Source: Mesorhizobium amorphae (GTDB lineage: Bacteria; Pseudomonadota; Alphaproteobacteria; Rhizobiales; Rhizobiaceae). Taken from it: DNA of 15,435 bases. The translations under genes and the position numbers were made by a program. Shown in pieces: positions 6,982 to 12,981 of the stretch. Each line of letters opens with the position of its first letter. Positions within the stretch are counted from its first letter, which is position 1. Where the stretch lies: the NCBI GenBank assembly GCA_003240775.1, contig QFNI01000075.1, forward strand, positions 1-15,435, in the 5' to 3' direction. The notes under the pieces were generated by a model. It did no database searches and had not been told where the DNA came from. It saw only the letters and a list, made by a program, of their open reading frames with translations.

Positions 6982-6986
6982 GGAGG
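6980..6986 (+). promoter_or_regulatory. Perfect Shine-Dalgarno of rpsH overlapping the rpsN stop
   Basis: AAGGAGG at 6980-6986 is a full match to the anti-Shine-Dalgarno core and begins inside the rpsN TAA (6979-6981). The rpsH ATG follows five bases later at 6992. This supports the rpsH start and lets ribosomes ending rpsN re-initiate there. Confidence 0.8.
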
Positions 6987-6991
6987 CGACG

Positions 6992-7390
6992 ATGTCTTTG
7001 AGCGATCCCCTCGGCGATATGCTGACCCGCATCCGCAACGCCTACGGCCGGCGCAAGTCGACCGTCTCGACGCCCGCTTCGACGCTCCGCGTCCGCGTGC
7101 TCGACGTTCTCAAGAACGAAGGCTACATCCGCGACTACTCGCAGACCGAATTCGAGAACGGCAAGTCCGAGATCGAGATCGAGCTGAAGTATTTCGACGG
7201 TGCTCCCGTGATCCGCGAGATCTCGCGCGTGTCGAAGCCCGGCCGCCGCGTCTACGTGTCGGTCAAGTCCATTCCTCAGGTCGCCAACGGCTTGGGCATC
7301 TCGATCCTGTCCACGCCCAAGGGCGTGATGGCGGACCACGAGGCGCGCGAGCAGAACGTGGGCGGCGAGGTGCTCTGCCAGATCTTCTGA
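6992..7390 (+). CDS. rpsH: 30S ribosomal protein S8
   Basis: S8 (132 aa) binds the central domain of 16S rRNA; in E. coli it also represses the spc operon at the L5 leader, but no such site is evident here. The protein starts MSLSDPLGDMLTRIRNAYGR. The conserved end VMADHEAREQNVGGEVLCQIF carries the RNA-binding loop. The open frame reaches back to 6917 within rpsN, but the ATG at 6992 is fixed by the perfect AAGGAGG and by homology. The length is the alphaproteobacterial norm. Confidence 0.98.
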   Translation: MSLSDPLGDMLTRIRNAYGRRKSTVSTPASTLRVRVLDVLKNEGYIRDYSQTEFENGKSEIEIELKYFDGAPVIREISRVSKPGRRVYVSVKSIPQVANGLGISILSTPKGVMADHEAREQNVGGEVLCQIF

Positions 7391-7420
7391 TCTGGCGGAC
7401 CTTATTAAGAGGATCAGAGA

Positions 7421-7954
7421 ATGTCTCGTATCGGTAAGAAGCCGATCGCGGTGCCGCAGGGCGTCACCGCCTCGGTGGACGGTCAGACCGTCACCGCCAA
7501 GGGCCCCAAGGGCGAGCTGCGCTTCGTCGTGAACGACGAAGTGCTGGTCAAGCTGGAAGACGGCCAGATCGCCGTTTCCCCGCGCGACGAGTCCAAAGAT
7601 GCCCGCTCCAAGTGGGGCATGTCCCGCACGCAGATCACCAACATCCTTCAGGGGGTGAAGGACGGTTTCGAGCGTCGCCTTGAGATCACGGGCGTGGGTT
7701 ACCGCGCCGCCATGCAGGGCAAGAACCTGCAGCTGGCTCTTGGCTTCAGCCACGACGTCGTCTACCAGACCCCCGAAGGCATCACGATCGCTGTTCCGCG
7801 TCCCGTGGAGATCGTGGTGACGGGCATCGACAAGCAGCAGGTCGGCCAGGTTGCGGCCGAGATCCGCGAGTATCGCGGTCCCGAGCCCTACAAGGGCAAG
7901 GGCGTGCGCTATGCCGGTGAGCGCATCGTGCGCAAGGAAGGCAAGAAGAAGTAA
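7421..7954 (+). CDS. rplF: 50S ribosomal protein L6
   Basis: L6 (177 aa) has two related domains and lies by the GTPase centre of the 50S. It starts MSRIGKKPIAVPQGVTASVD, continues with VTAKGPKGELRF, and has GVKDGFERRLEITGVGYRAA (about 85-104) and the C-terminal signature PEPYKGKGVRYAGERIVRKE (154-173) ending in GKKK. It is normal in length. A 30-base gap separates it from rpsH. After its stop comes an unusually long 82-base spacer with a terminator-like hairpin before rplR. Confidence 0.98.
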   Translation: MSRIGKKPIAVPQGVTASVDGQTVTAKGPKGELRFVVNDEVLVKLEDGQIAVSPRDESKDARSKWGMSRTQITNILQGVKDGFERRLEITGVGYRAAMQGKNLQLALGFSHDVVYQTPEGITIAVPRPVEIVVTGIDKQQVGQVAAEIREYRGPEPYKGKGVRYAGERIVRKEGKKK

Positions 7955-7967
7955 GAACTGAAACGCC

Positions 7968-8021
7968 ACGGGGTTCGGTCGCGGGAGCGTCACGCTACCG
8001 CAAAAGGCCGGCCCCGTTTTT
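7968..8021 (+). terminator. Terminator-like hairpin between rplF and rplR
   Basis: Outer arms ACGGGGTT (7968-7975) and GGCCCCGT (8010-8017) pair, the two innermost pairs being T-G wobbles. Within them GCGG-G-AGCG (7981-7989) pairs with CGCT-A-CCGC (7993-8001) around a TCA loop. A T run (8017-8021) follows directly. This has the form of an intrinsic terminator or attenuator inside the spc block, whose downstream genes are essential, so it must be leaky or conditional if real. The outer stem encloses a large branched loop, which would make termination inefficient. Confidence 0.45.
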
Positions 8022-8036
8022 CAAGGCAGACATCAC

Positions 8037-8396
8037 ATGGCACTCAAGGCTTCCACGCAGCGTCGCGCCAATCGCGTTCGCCGTCAGCTCAAGAAGGTCG
8101 CGGGCGATCGTCCCCGTCTTTCCGTTCACCGCTCCTCCAAGCACATCTACGCCCAGGTCATCGACGACGCGCGCGGCCACACGCTGGCTGCTGCATCGAC
8201 GCTCGACGCAGCCTTCAAGGACGGCGGCAAGACGGGTGCGGACACGGGTGCAGCGGCCGAGGTGGGCAAGCTCCTCGCCGAGCGCGCCAAGGCCGCCGGC
8301 GTGACCCAGGTCATCTTCGACCGCGGTCCCTACATCTATCACGGCCGCGTCAAGGCGCTGGCCGATGCCGCCCGCGAGGGTGGTCTCTCCTTCTAA
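8037..8396 (+). CDS. rplR: 50S ribosomal protein L18
   Basis: L18 (119 aa) binds 5S rRNA with L5 and anchors it in the central protuberance. The basic N terminus (QRRANRVRRQLKKVAGDRPR) leads into RLSVHRSSKHIYAQVIDDAR. The C terminus has VTQVIFDRGPYIYHGRVKAL and ADAAREGGLSF, all family hallmarks. The length is normal. Unlike most genes here it is isolated by spacers on both sides (82 bases upstream, 72 downstream), each holding a hairpin. No strong ribosome site is seen; the CAAGGCAGA purine stretch at 8022-8030 is the only candidate. Confidence 0.97.
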   Translation: MALKASTQRRANRVRRQLKKVAGDRPRLSVHRSSKHIYAQVIDDARGHTLAAASTLDAAFKDGGKTGADTGAAAEVGKLLAERAKAAGVTQVIFDRGPYIYHGRVKALADAAREGGLSF

Positions 8397-8402
8397 GCCC
8401 CG

Positions 8403-8446
8403 TTCGAGGCCCAACGCCTCGGACAATTTTCAACCCGTGCTGTCCG
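8403..8446 (+). other. Two mutually exclusive hairpins in rplR-rpsE spacer
   Basis: Hairpin A pairs TTCGAGGC (8403-8410) with GCCTCGGA (8416-8423) around CCAAC. Hairpin B pairs CGGACA (8420-8425) with TGTCCG (8441-8446) around a 15-base loop. They share 8420-8423, so only one can form at a time. A weak ATTTTC follows hairpin A. The layout resembles a small attenuator or RNA switch ahead of rpsE, but no ligand or leader peptide is evident. Confidence 0.4.
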
Positions 8447-8468
8447 GAAAAGAACAAGGAACAGGATC

Positions 8469-9035
8469 ATGGCACAAGAGCGCAGGGAAGGCGGCCGTGA
8501 GCGCCGCGACCGCGAAGAGCGCGACGATGGCTTCGTCGACAAGCTCGTTCACATCAACCGCGTCGCCAAGGTGGTGAAGGGCGGCCGTCGTTTCGGCTTC
8601 GCTGCCCTCGTCGTCGTCGGCGATCAGAAGGGCCGCGTCGGCTTCGGTCATGGCAAGGCGCGTGAAGTGCCCGAAGCCATCCGCAAGGCGACCGAGTCGG
8701 CCAAGCGCGATCTGATCTTCGTGCCGCTCCGCTCGGGCCGCACGCTGCATCACGACGTGGAAGGCCGTCACGGCGCTGGCCGCGTGCTGCTCCGTTCGGC
8801 CAAGGCCGGTACGGGCATCATCGCCGGCGGCCCGATGCGCGCCGTCTTCGAGACGCTCGGCATGCACGATGTGGTGGCGAAGTCGATGGGCTCGTCCAAC
8901 CCCTACAACATGGTTCGCGCGACCTTCGACGCCCTCAAGAGCCAGATGCATCCCAAGGATGTGGCTGCTCAGCGCGGCATCAAGTATTCGACCCTCCAGG
9001 CGCGCCGCGGCACCGCGGTCGCGGCCGAAGAGTAA
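8469..9035 (+). CDS. rpsE: 30S ribosomal protein S5
   Basis: S5 (188 aa) is a decoding-fidelity protein near the mRNA entry. An Arg/Glu-rich N-terminal extension of about 18 residues precedes the S5 domain, which starts VDKLVHINRVAKVVKGGRRF (about 19-38). GFAALVVVGDQKGRVGFGHG contains the double-stranded RNA-binding loop linked to spectinomycin and fidelity phenotypes in E. coli. The C-terminal domain has GTGIIAGGPMRAVFETLGMH and ends in KYSTLQAR plus a short tail. An AAGGAACAGG site precedes the ATG. Confidence 0.97.
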   Translation: MAQERREGGRERRDREERDDGFVDKLVHINRVAKVVKGGRRFGFAALVVVGDQKGRVGFGHGKAREVPEAIRKATESAKRDLIFVPLRSGRTLHHDVEGRHGAGRVLLRSAKAGTGIIAGGPMRAVFETLGMHDVVAKSMGSSNPYNMVRATFDALKSQMHPKDVAAQRGIKYSTLQARRGTAVAAEE

Positions 9036-9047
9036 GGGAGAGGATCG

Positions 9048-9239
9048 ATGGCTGACACCAAGACCATCATCGTCGAGCAGATCGGTTCGCCGATCCGCCG
9101 CGAAGAGAAGCAGCGCGCGACGCTTGTGGGCCTCGGCCTCAACAAGATCCGCCGTCGCCGCACCCTGGAAGACACGCCGTCCGTGCGCGGCATGATCGCT
9201 TCCGTGAGCCACCTCGTCCGCGTCGTGGACGAGGCCTGA
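9048..9239 (+). CDS. rpmD: 50S ribosomal protein L30
   Basis: L30 (63 aa) is a small 50S protein found in most but not all bacteria. The typical core is visible: VEQIGSPIRREEKQRATLVG, then LGLNKIRRRRTLEDTPSVRG and the hydrophobic end MIASVSHLVRVVDEA. It lies 12 bases after rpsE, with AGGGAGAGG as ribosome site, and 23 bases before rplO. Both length and position match the spc gene order. Confidence 0.96.
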   Translation: MADTKTIIVEQIGSPIRREEKQRATLVGLGLNKIRRRRTLEDTPSVRGMIASVSHLVRVVDEA

Positions 9240-9262
9240 GCGCCGGAAGGGGAGTCGAACAC

Positions 9263-9754
9263 ATGAAACTCAACGACATCCGCGACAACGAGGGCTCGAC
9301 CCACTCGCGCAAGCGTCTGGGCCGCGGCATCGGCTCGGGCCTCGGCAAGACCGGCGGCCGTGGCGTGAAGGGTCAGAAGGCGCGCTCCGGCGTCGCCATC
9401 AACGGCTTCGAGGGCGGCCAGATGCCGCTTTATCGGCGCCTGCCCAAGCGCGGCTTCAAGAACATCTCGACGAAGCACTTCAACGCCGTGTCGCTGGATC
9501 GCATCCAGCAGGCGGTGGAGGCCGGCAAGCTCGACGCTTCCGCCACCATCGATTCGGCGGCGCTGATCCAGGCCGGCGTGATCCGTCGCGCCAAGCACGG
9601 CGTACGCATCTTGGGCGGCACGGGCGACGTGGTCTCCAAGCTTTCCTTCGACGTGGCCGGCGCTTCCAAGTCGGCCTTGGAGAAGATCGAAGCTGCCGGC
9701 GGTTCGGTGAAGCTGCCCGAGGCGAGCGCCTCGGCGGACACTGCGGCTGAGTGA
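9263..9754 (+). CDS. rplO: 50S ribosomal protein L15
   Basis: L15 (163 aa) is a late-assembly 50S protein. MKLNDIRDNEGSTHSRKRLG opens it, and the glycine-rich RGIGSGLGKTGGRGVKGQKA (about 21-40) with the following SGVAINGFEGGQMPLYRRLP and KRGFKN are diagnostic. The C-terminal domain ends in an Ala/Ser-rich, mildly acidic tail (ASASADTAAE) common in this class. A 114-base spacer with a GC-rich hairpin and a possible promoter separates it from secY. Confidence 0.97.
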   Translation: MKLNDIRDNEGSTHSRKRLGRGIGSGLGKTGGRGVKGQKARSGVAINGFEGGQMPLYRRLPKRGFKNISTKHFNAVSLDRIQQAVEAGKLDASATIDSAALIQAGVIRRAKHGVRILGGTGDVVSKLSFDVAGASKSALEKIEAAGGSVKLPEASASADTAAE

Positions 9755-9761
9755 AGCTGGC

Positions 9762-9781
9762 AGGGGGCCGACGCGCCCCCT
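9762..9781 (+). other. GC-rich hairpin after rplO
   Basis: AGGGGGC (9762-9768) and GCCCCCT (9775-9781) form a perfect 7-bp stem around CGACGC, starting 8 bases after the rplO stop. No T run follows (CGCTTGCAT), so intrinsic termination would be poor. It may protect the 3' end of the spc mRNA, pause RNA polymerase or be a processing site between the r-protein genes and secY. Confidence 0.45.
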
Positions 9782-9784
9782 CGC

Positions 9785-9813
9785 TTGCATCGTAGTTAAC
9801 CGGCGCTTATCTC
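9785..9813 (+). promoter_or_regulatory. Candidate sigma70-type promoter for secY-adk
   Basis: TTGCAT (9785-9790) and TATCTC (9808-9813) are separated by exactly 17 bases. The boxes are imperfect, but their spacing and their position just after a hairpin and about 55 bases before secY fit an internal promoter. Transcription would begin near 9820. This is a motif match only. Confidence 0.3.
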
Positions 9814-9868
9814 GGCCCCGGTCCGGCCGCGTGCCAGTTTGTAGCAGCGGCCCAGCGGAGACTTCTCC

Positions 9869-11209
9869 ATGGCATCGGCTGCAGAGCAACTTGCATCCAA
9901 TCTGAACTTTGCGGCCTTCGCCAAGGCCGAAGACCTGAAGAAGCGCATCTGGTTCACGCTGGGTGCGCTTTTGGTCTATCGGCTCGGCACCTATATCCCG
10001 CTTCCCGGCATCAACCCGGCGGCCTTTGCCCAGGCTTTCAGCCAGCAGAGCGGCGGCGTTCTGGGCGTCTTCAACATGTTTGCCGGCGGCGCCGTCGAGC
10101 GCATGGCGATCTTCGCCCTGGGCATCATGCCCTACATCTCCGCCTCGATCATCATGCAGCTGATGACCTCGGTCATCCCCTCGCTCGAAGCCTTGAAAAA
10201 GGAAGGCGAGCAGGGCCGCAAGGTGATCAACCAGTACACCCGCTACGGCACGGTGCTGCTCGCCCTGGTGCAGGCCTATGGCATCGCCGTCGGCCTCGAA
10301 AGCGGCAACGGCATCGTCACCGATCCCGGCTGGTTCTTCCGCGTCTCCTGCGTGCTGACGCTCGTCGGCGGCACCATGTTCATGATGTGGCTCGGTGAGC
10401 AGATCACCGCGCGCGGCATCGGCAACGGCATCTCGCTCATCATCTTCGCAGGCATCGTGGCCGGTCTTCCGCGCGCCATCTCGGGCACGCTCGAACTCGG
10501 CCGGACGGGCGCGCTCTCCACCACGCTGATCCTCGCGATCATCGTGCTCGCCATCGTGGTGATCGCGCTGATCGTGTTCTTCGAGCGCGCCCAGCGCCGC
10601 TTGCTGATCCAGTATCCGAAGCGCCAGGTCGGCAACCGGATGTTCCAGGGTGACACCTCGCACCTGCCGCTGAAGCTGAACACGGCTGGCGTGATCCCCC
10701 CGATCTTCGCCTCGTCGCTTCTCGTGCTTCCCGCCACCATCGCAGGCTTCTCGGCCTCGACCACGCTGCCCGACTGGGCGAATCGCGTGCTCGCGGCGCT
10801 CGGCCACGGCCAGCCGCTCTACATGTTCCTGTACGCGGCGATGATCGTGTTCTTCGCCTTCTTCTACACGGCCATCGTCTTCAATCCGAAGGACACGGCA
10901 GACCAGCTGAAGAAGCATTCGGGCTTCATCCCCGGCTATCGCCCCGGCGAGCGCACGGCGGAATATATCGACTATGTGCTGACCCGCATCACAGTGATCG
11001 GCGCGGCCTATCTCGTGATGGTCTGCTTGATGCCCGAGTTCCTGATATCGGCCACGGGTGTGCCGTTTTATCTGGGGGGCACGTCGCTTCTGATCGTTGT
11101 CAGCGTCACGCTCGATACGGTAGCACAGGTGCAGGGACACCTGATCGCGCACCAGTATGAGGGGCTGATCAAGAAGTCGAAGCTGCGTGGGGGCAAGCGG
11201 GGCCGATGA
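9869..11209 (+). CDS. secY: Protein translocase subunit SecY
   Basis: SecY (446 aa) forms the channel of the Sec translocon in the inner membrane, working with SecE, SecG and SecA, and with ribosomes during membrane insertion. About ten hydrophobic segments are visible, near residues 24-40, 76-98, 123-141, 157-175, 186-204, 219-237, 272-292, 318-338, 372-388 and 398-416. Family motifs include YIPLPGIN (42-49), GIMPYISASIIMQL (85-98), GNGISLIIFAGI, NTAGVIPPIFASS (271-283) and the cytoplasmic loop GFIPGYRPG (352-360), where many bacteria have GIRPG. The start ATG has GGAG eight bases upstream; GGAG (9857-9860) could pair with CTCC (9865-9868) around ACTT and hide that site. The stop overlaps adk by ATGA. 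Confidence 0.98.
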   Translation: MASAAEQLASNLNFAAFAKAEDLKKRIWFTLGALLVYRLGTYIPLPGINPAAFAQAFSQQSGGVLGVFNMFAGGAVERMAIFALGIMPYISASIIMQLMTSVIPSLEALKKEGEQGRKVINQYTRYGTVLLALVQAYGIAVGLESGNGIVTDPGWFFRVSCVLTLVGGTMFMMWLGEQITARGIGNGISLIIFAGIVAGLPRAISGTLELGRTGALSTTLILAIIVLAIVVIALIVFFERAQRRLLIQYPKRQVGNRMFQGDTSHLPLKLNTAGVIPPIFASSLLVLPATIAGFSASTTLPDWANRVLAALGHGQPLYMFLYAAMIVFFAFFYTAIVFNPKDTADQLKKHSGFIPGYRPGERTAEYIDYVLTRITVIGAAYLVMVCLMPEFLISATGVPFYLGGTSLLIVVSVTLDTVAQVQGHLIAHQYEGLIKKSKLRGGKRGR

Positions 11210-11805
11210 GACTGATTCTGCTTGGACCTCCGGGCGCGGGCAAGGGAACCCAGGCCCAGCGCCTCGTGCAGAAGCACGGCATCCCGCAGCTTTCCACGGG
11301 TGACATGCTGCGGGCCGCGGTTGCGGCTGGCACCGAGGTCGGCAAGCGCGCGAAGGCGGTGATGGATGCGGGCGAGCTCGTTTCCGACGACATCGTCAAC
11401 GCCATCGTGGCAGAGCGCGTCCAGGAGGCCGACTGCGCCAAGGGCTTCATCCTCGACGGCTATCCGCGCACGCTGGCCCAGGCCGACGCCACTCAGGCGA
11501 TGCTCGACCGCACGGGCCGCAAACTCGACGCGGTGATCGAGCTTGTCGTGGACGACGAGGCTCTCGTCGGCCGCATCGTCAAGCGGGCCGAGGAAACGCT
11601 TGCCGCCGGCAAGCCTGTCCGCAAGGACGATACGCCGGAGGTGTTCGAGGAGCGCCTGCGCGAGTACTACAAGAAGACCGCGCCCCTGATCGGCTACTAC
11701 TACGCCAAGGGCATGCTGACCCATGTGGACGGCATGGCGTCGATGGACGAAGTGACCGAGGGCATCGAGGCGATCCTCGACCGCCGCACGCGGGAAGTTG
11801 CCTGA
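11206..11805 (+). CDS. adk: Adenylate kinase, short-LID form
   Basis: Adenylate kinase (199 aa) converts ATP and AMP to two ADP in the cytoplasm. The P-loop is GPPGAGKGT (7-15). The AMP-binding part starts at STGDMLRAAV (30-39), and GFILDGYPRT (about 81-90) is the second signature, with Tyr in the place of the more usual Phe. The LID between about 124 and 140 is short, with no zinc cysteines, which explains the length below the 214 aa of E. coli. VRKDDTPEVFEERLREYYKK carries the conserved Arg and Asp residues after the LID. The ATG overlaps the secY stop (ATGA), so the two are co-transcribed and probably coupled. The secY-adk-rpsM order is typical of alphaproteobacteria. Confidence 0.97.
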   Translation: MRLILLGPPGAGKGTQAQRLVQKHGIPQLSTGDMLRAAVAAGTEVGKRAKAVMDAGELVSDDIVNAIVAERVQEADCAKGFILDGYPRTLAQADATQAMLDRTGRKLDAVIELVVDDEALVGRIVKRAEETLAAGKPVRKDDTPEVFEERLREYYKKTAPLIGYYYAKGMLTHVDGMASMDEVTEGIEAILDRRTREVA

Positions 11806-11824
11806 AGCGTCGTTGAGGCGGACA

Positions 11825-11848
11825 AGCGGGGTGGAATGCCGCCCCGCT
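11825..11848 (+). other. Strong hairpin after adk
   Basis: AGCGGGGTGG (11825-11834) pairs with CCGCCCCGCT (11839-11848) around AATG, a 10-bp stem with one T-G pair, starting 20 bases after the adk stop. Instead of a T run it is followed directly by GTTGACTT, the -35 region of the next promoter. It could be a weak terminator of the spc-secY-adk transcript or an mRNA end protector. Confidence 0.55.
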
Positions 11849-11849
11849 G

Positions 11850-11878
11850 TTGACTTCGGCGCACTCCTGCACTATCCG
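11850..11878 (+). promoter_or_regulatory. Probable sigma70 promoter of the alpha operon
   Basis: TTGACT (11850-11855), a 17-base spacer and TATCCG (11873-11878) make the best promoter match in the window. It sits in the 224-base adk-rpsM gap, right after a strong hairpin. Transcription from near 11885 would give rpsM-rpsK-rpoA-rplQ a leader of about 145 bases, long enough for control by RNA structure. Confidence 0.55.
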
Positions 11879-11961
11879 CACCCCATCTTCTGACCGGGGA
11901 ATCGGCTGGCCGTCCTTTTCGAGGGCGTTGCCAGCTTCTGCCTTATGAAGACCCTCGCATG

Positions 11962-12012
11962 GGCCGGCCTCCACCGGACGTGAGGTTTCAGCAACCGCCG
12001 GCGCTGCCGGCC
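11962..12012 (+). promoter_or_regulatory. Structured rpsM leader with competing stems
   Basis: GCCGGC (11997-12002) and GCCGGC (12006-12011) are self-complementary and can form a 6-bp hairpin around GCT. The second copy, within GCCGGCC (12006-12012), can instead pair with GGCCGGC at 11962-11968. The right arm ends 17 bases before the rpsM ATG, close to its GGAG site. In E. coli the alpha operon leader is regulated by S4; rpsD is not here, so any regulator would differ or act from elsewhere. Confidence 0.35.
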
Positions 12013-12029
12013 GACATGGAGAGAGAACG

Positions 12030-12398
12030 ATGGCCCGTATAGCCGGCGTCAACATTCCCACGAACAAGCGCGTCGTGATCGCGCTTCAGTACATCCACGG
12101 CATCGGCAAGAAGTTTGCCCAGGAGATCGTCGACAAGGTCGGCATCCCTGCCGAGCGCCGCGTCAACCAGCTGACCGACGCCGAAGTGCTTCAGATCCGC
12201 GAAGCCATCGACCGCGACTACCAGGTCGAAGGCGATCTGCGCCGTGAAGTCTCGATGAACATCAAGCGCCTGATGGACCTCGGCTGCTACCGCGGTCTGC
12301 GTCACCGTCGCTCGCTGCCCGTTCGCGGCCAGCGCACGCACACCAACGCCCGCACCCGCAAGGGGCCTGCCAAGGCAATTGCCGGCAAGAAGAAGTAA
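12030..12398 (+). CDS. rpsM: 30S ribosomal protein S13
   Basis: S13 (122 aa) is at the top of the 30S head, bridges to L5 and touches P-site tRNA with its C-terminal tail. MARIAGVNIPTNKRVVIALQ begins the protein, YIHGIGKKFAQEIVDKVGIP is the helix-two-turn-helix part, and the RNA-binding tail contains GLRHRRSLPVRGQRTHTNAR followed by TRKGPAKAIAGKKK. The length is normal. The ATG is preceded by GGAGAGAG at 12018-12025. It is the first gene of the alpha block and has a good promoter about 150 bases upstream. Confidence 0.98.
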   Translation: MARIAGVNIPTNKRVVIALQYIHGIGKKFAQEIVDKVGIPAERRVNQLTDAEVLQIREAIDRDYQVEGDLRREVSMNIKRLMDLGCYRGLRHRRSLPVRGQRTHTNARTRKGPAKAIAGKKK

Positions 12399-12405
12399 TG
12401 GGGGC

Positions 12406-12426
12406 AGGGGCCGCAAGCCGGCCCCT
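12406..12426 (+). other. Hairpin between rpsM and rpsK
   Basis: AGGGGCCG (12406-12413) pairs perfectly with CGGCCCCT (12419-12426) around CAAGC, beginning 8 bases after the rpsM stop. The sequence after it is TCATCCCGG, with no T run. The stem resembles that of the rplQ terminator (GGGGCC/GGCCCC) but lacks its tail. It may slow polymerase or define an RNA processing site in the 88-base spacer. Confidence 0.45.
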
Positions 12427-12486
12427 TCATCCCGGTGTAGCCGCTGGCACTACGGCGGCGTCGATATCCAATAAGAGGAAGAACCT

Positions 12487-12876
12487 ATGGCCAAGGAAGC
12501 CACACGCGTTCGCCGCCGCGAGCGCAAGAACATTTCGTCGGGCACCGCCCACGTGATCTCGACCTTCAACAACACGATGATCACCATCACCGACGCGCAG
12601 GGCAACGCGATTGCCTGGTCGTCGGCTGGCGCGCAGGGCTTCAAGGGCTCGCGCAAGTCCACCCCGTTTGCGGCCCAGGTGGCTGCCGAGGACGTGGCGC
12701 GCAAGGCCCAGGAACACGGCATGCGCCAGCTCGAAGTGGAAGTCTCGGGTCCCGGCTCGGGCCGTGAGTCGGCTCTGCGCGCCTTGCAGGCCGCCGGCTT
12801 CACCATTACCTCTATCCGCGACGTGACGCCGATCCCGCACAACGGCTGCCGCCCGCGCAAGAAGCGCCGCGTCTAA
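12487..12876 (+). CDS. rpsK: 30S ribosomal protein S11
   Basis: S11 (129 aa) lies on the 30S platform by the mRNA exit and Shine-Dalgarno helix. The sequence AHVISTFNNTMITITDAQGN (about 22-41) is the strongly conserved core. WSSAGAQGFKGSRKSTPFAA follows, and the protein ends in the hallmark VTPIPHNGCRPRKKRRV. The length is the usual one. An AAGAGGAAG ribosome site precedes the ATG. As is typical in alphaproteobacteria, the next gene is rpoA with no rpsD between. Confidence 0.98.
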   Translation: MAKEATRVRRRERKNISSGTAHVISTFNNTMITITDAQGNAIAWSSAGAQGFKGSRKSTPFAAQVAAEDVARKAQEHGMRQLEVEVSGPGSGRESALRALQAAGFTITSIRDVTPIPHNGCRPRKKRRV

Positions 12877-12897
12877 GCACACCTACTCAAACCGCCC

Positions 12898-12919
12898 GAG
12901 CGCGCCCACAGGCGCGCTC
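12898..12919 (+). other. Hairpin between rpsK and rpoA
   Basis: GAGCGCGCC (12898-12906) pairs perfectly with GGCGCGCTC (12911-12919) around CACA, a 9-bp stem in the 105-base spacer, about 60 bases before rpoA. The pyrimidine-rich TTCTCGC after it is not a proper T run. It could reduce read-through to rpoA or be a processing or stabilising element. Confidence 0.45.
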
Positions 12920-12981
12920 TTCTCGCGGCTCCCCTCTCGGCCGTCACGATTGGATGGTGACGGCGAATGGAAGGAAGTCCC

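Noticed and set aside
8969..11152. Very long minus-strand open frame (727 codons) opposite rpsE end, rpmD, rplO and secY
   Set aside because: Its product is rich in His, Arg, Asp and Gly in a low-complexity pattern and resembles no protein I know. Such frames are common opposite GC-rich genes with strong third-position GC, and the plus strand is fully occupied by conserved genes.
11945..11983. Possible 12-codon leader peptide MKTLAWAGLHRT in the rpsM leader
   Set aside because: It has ATG and TGA in frame but no ribosome site, and an ORF this short is expected by chance. No run of regulatory codons is present.
12967..12981. ATG at 12967 as start of rpoA
   Set aside because: The extra MEGSP is not found in related RpoA proteins as I know them, and the AAGGAAG site is correctly spaced for ATG 12982.
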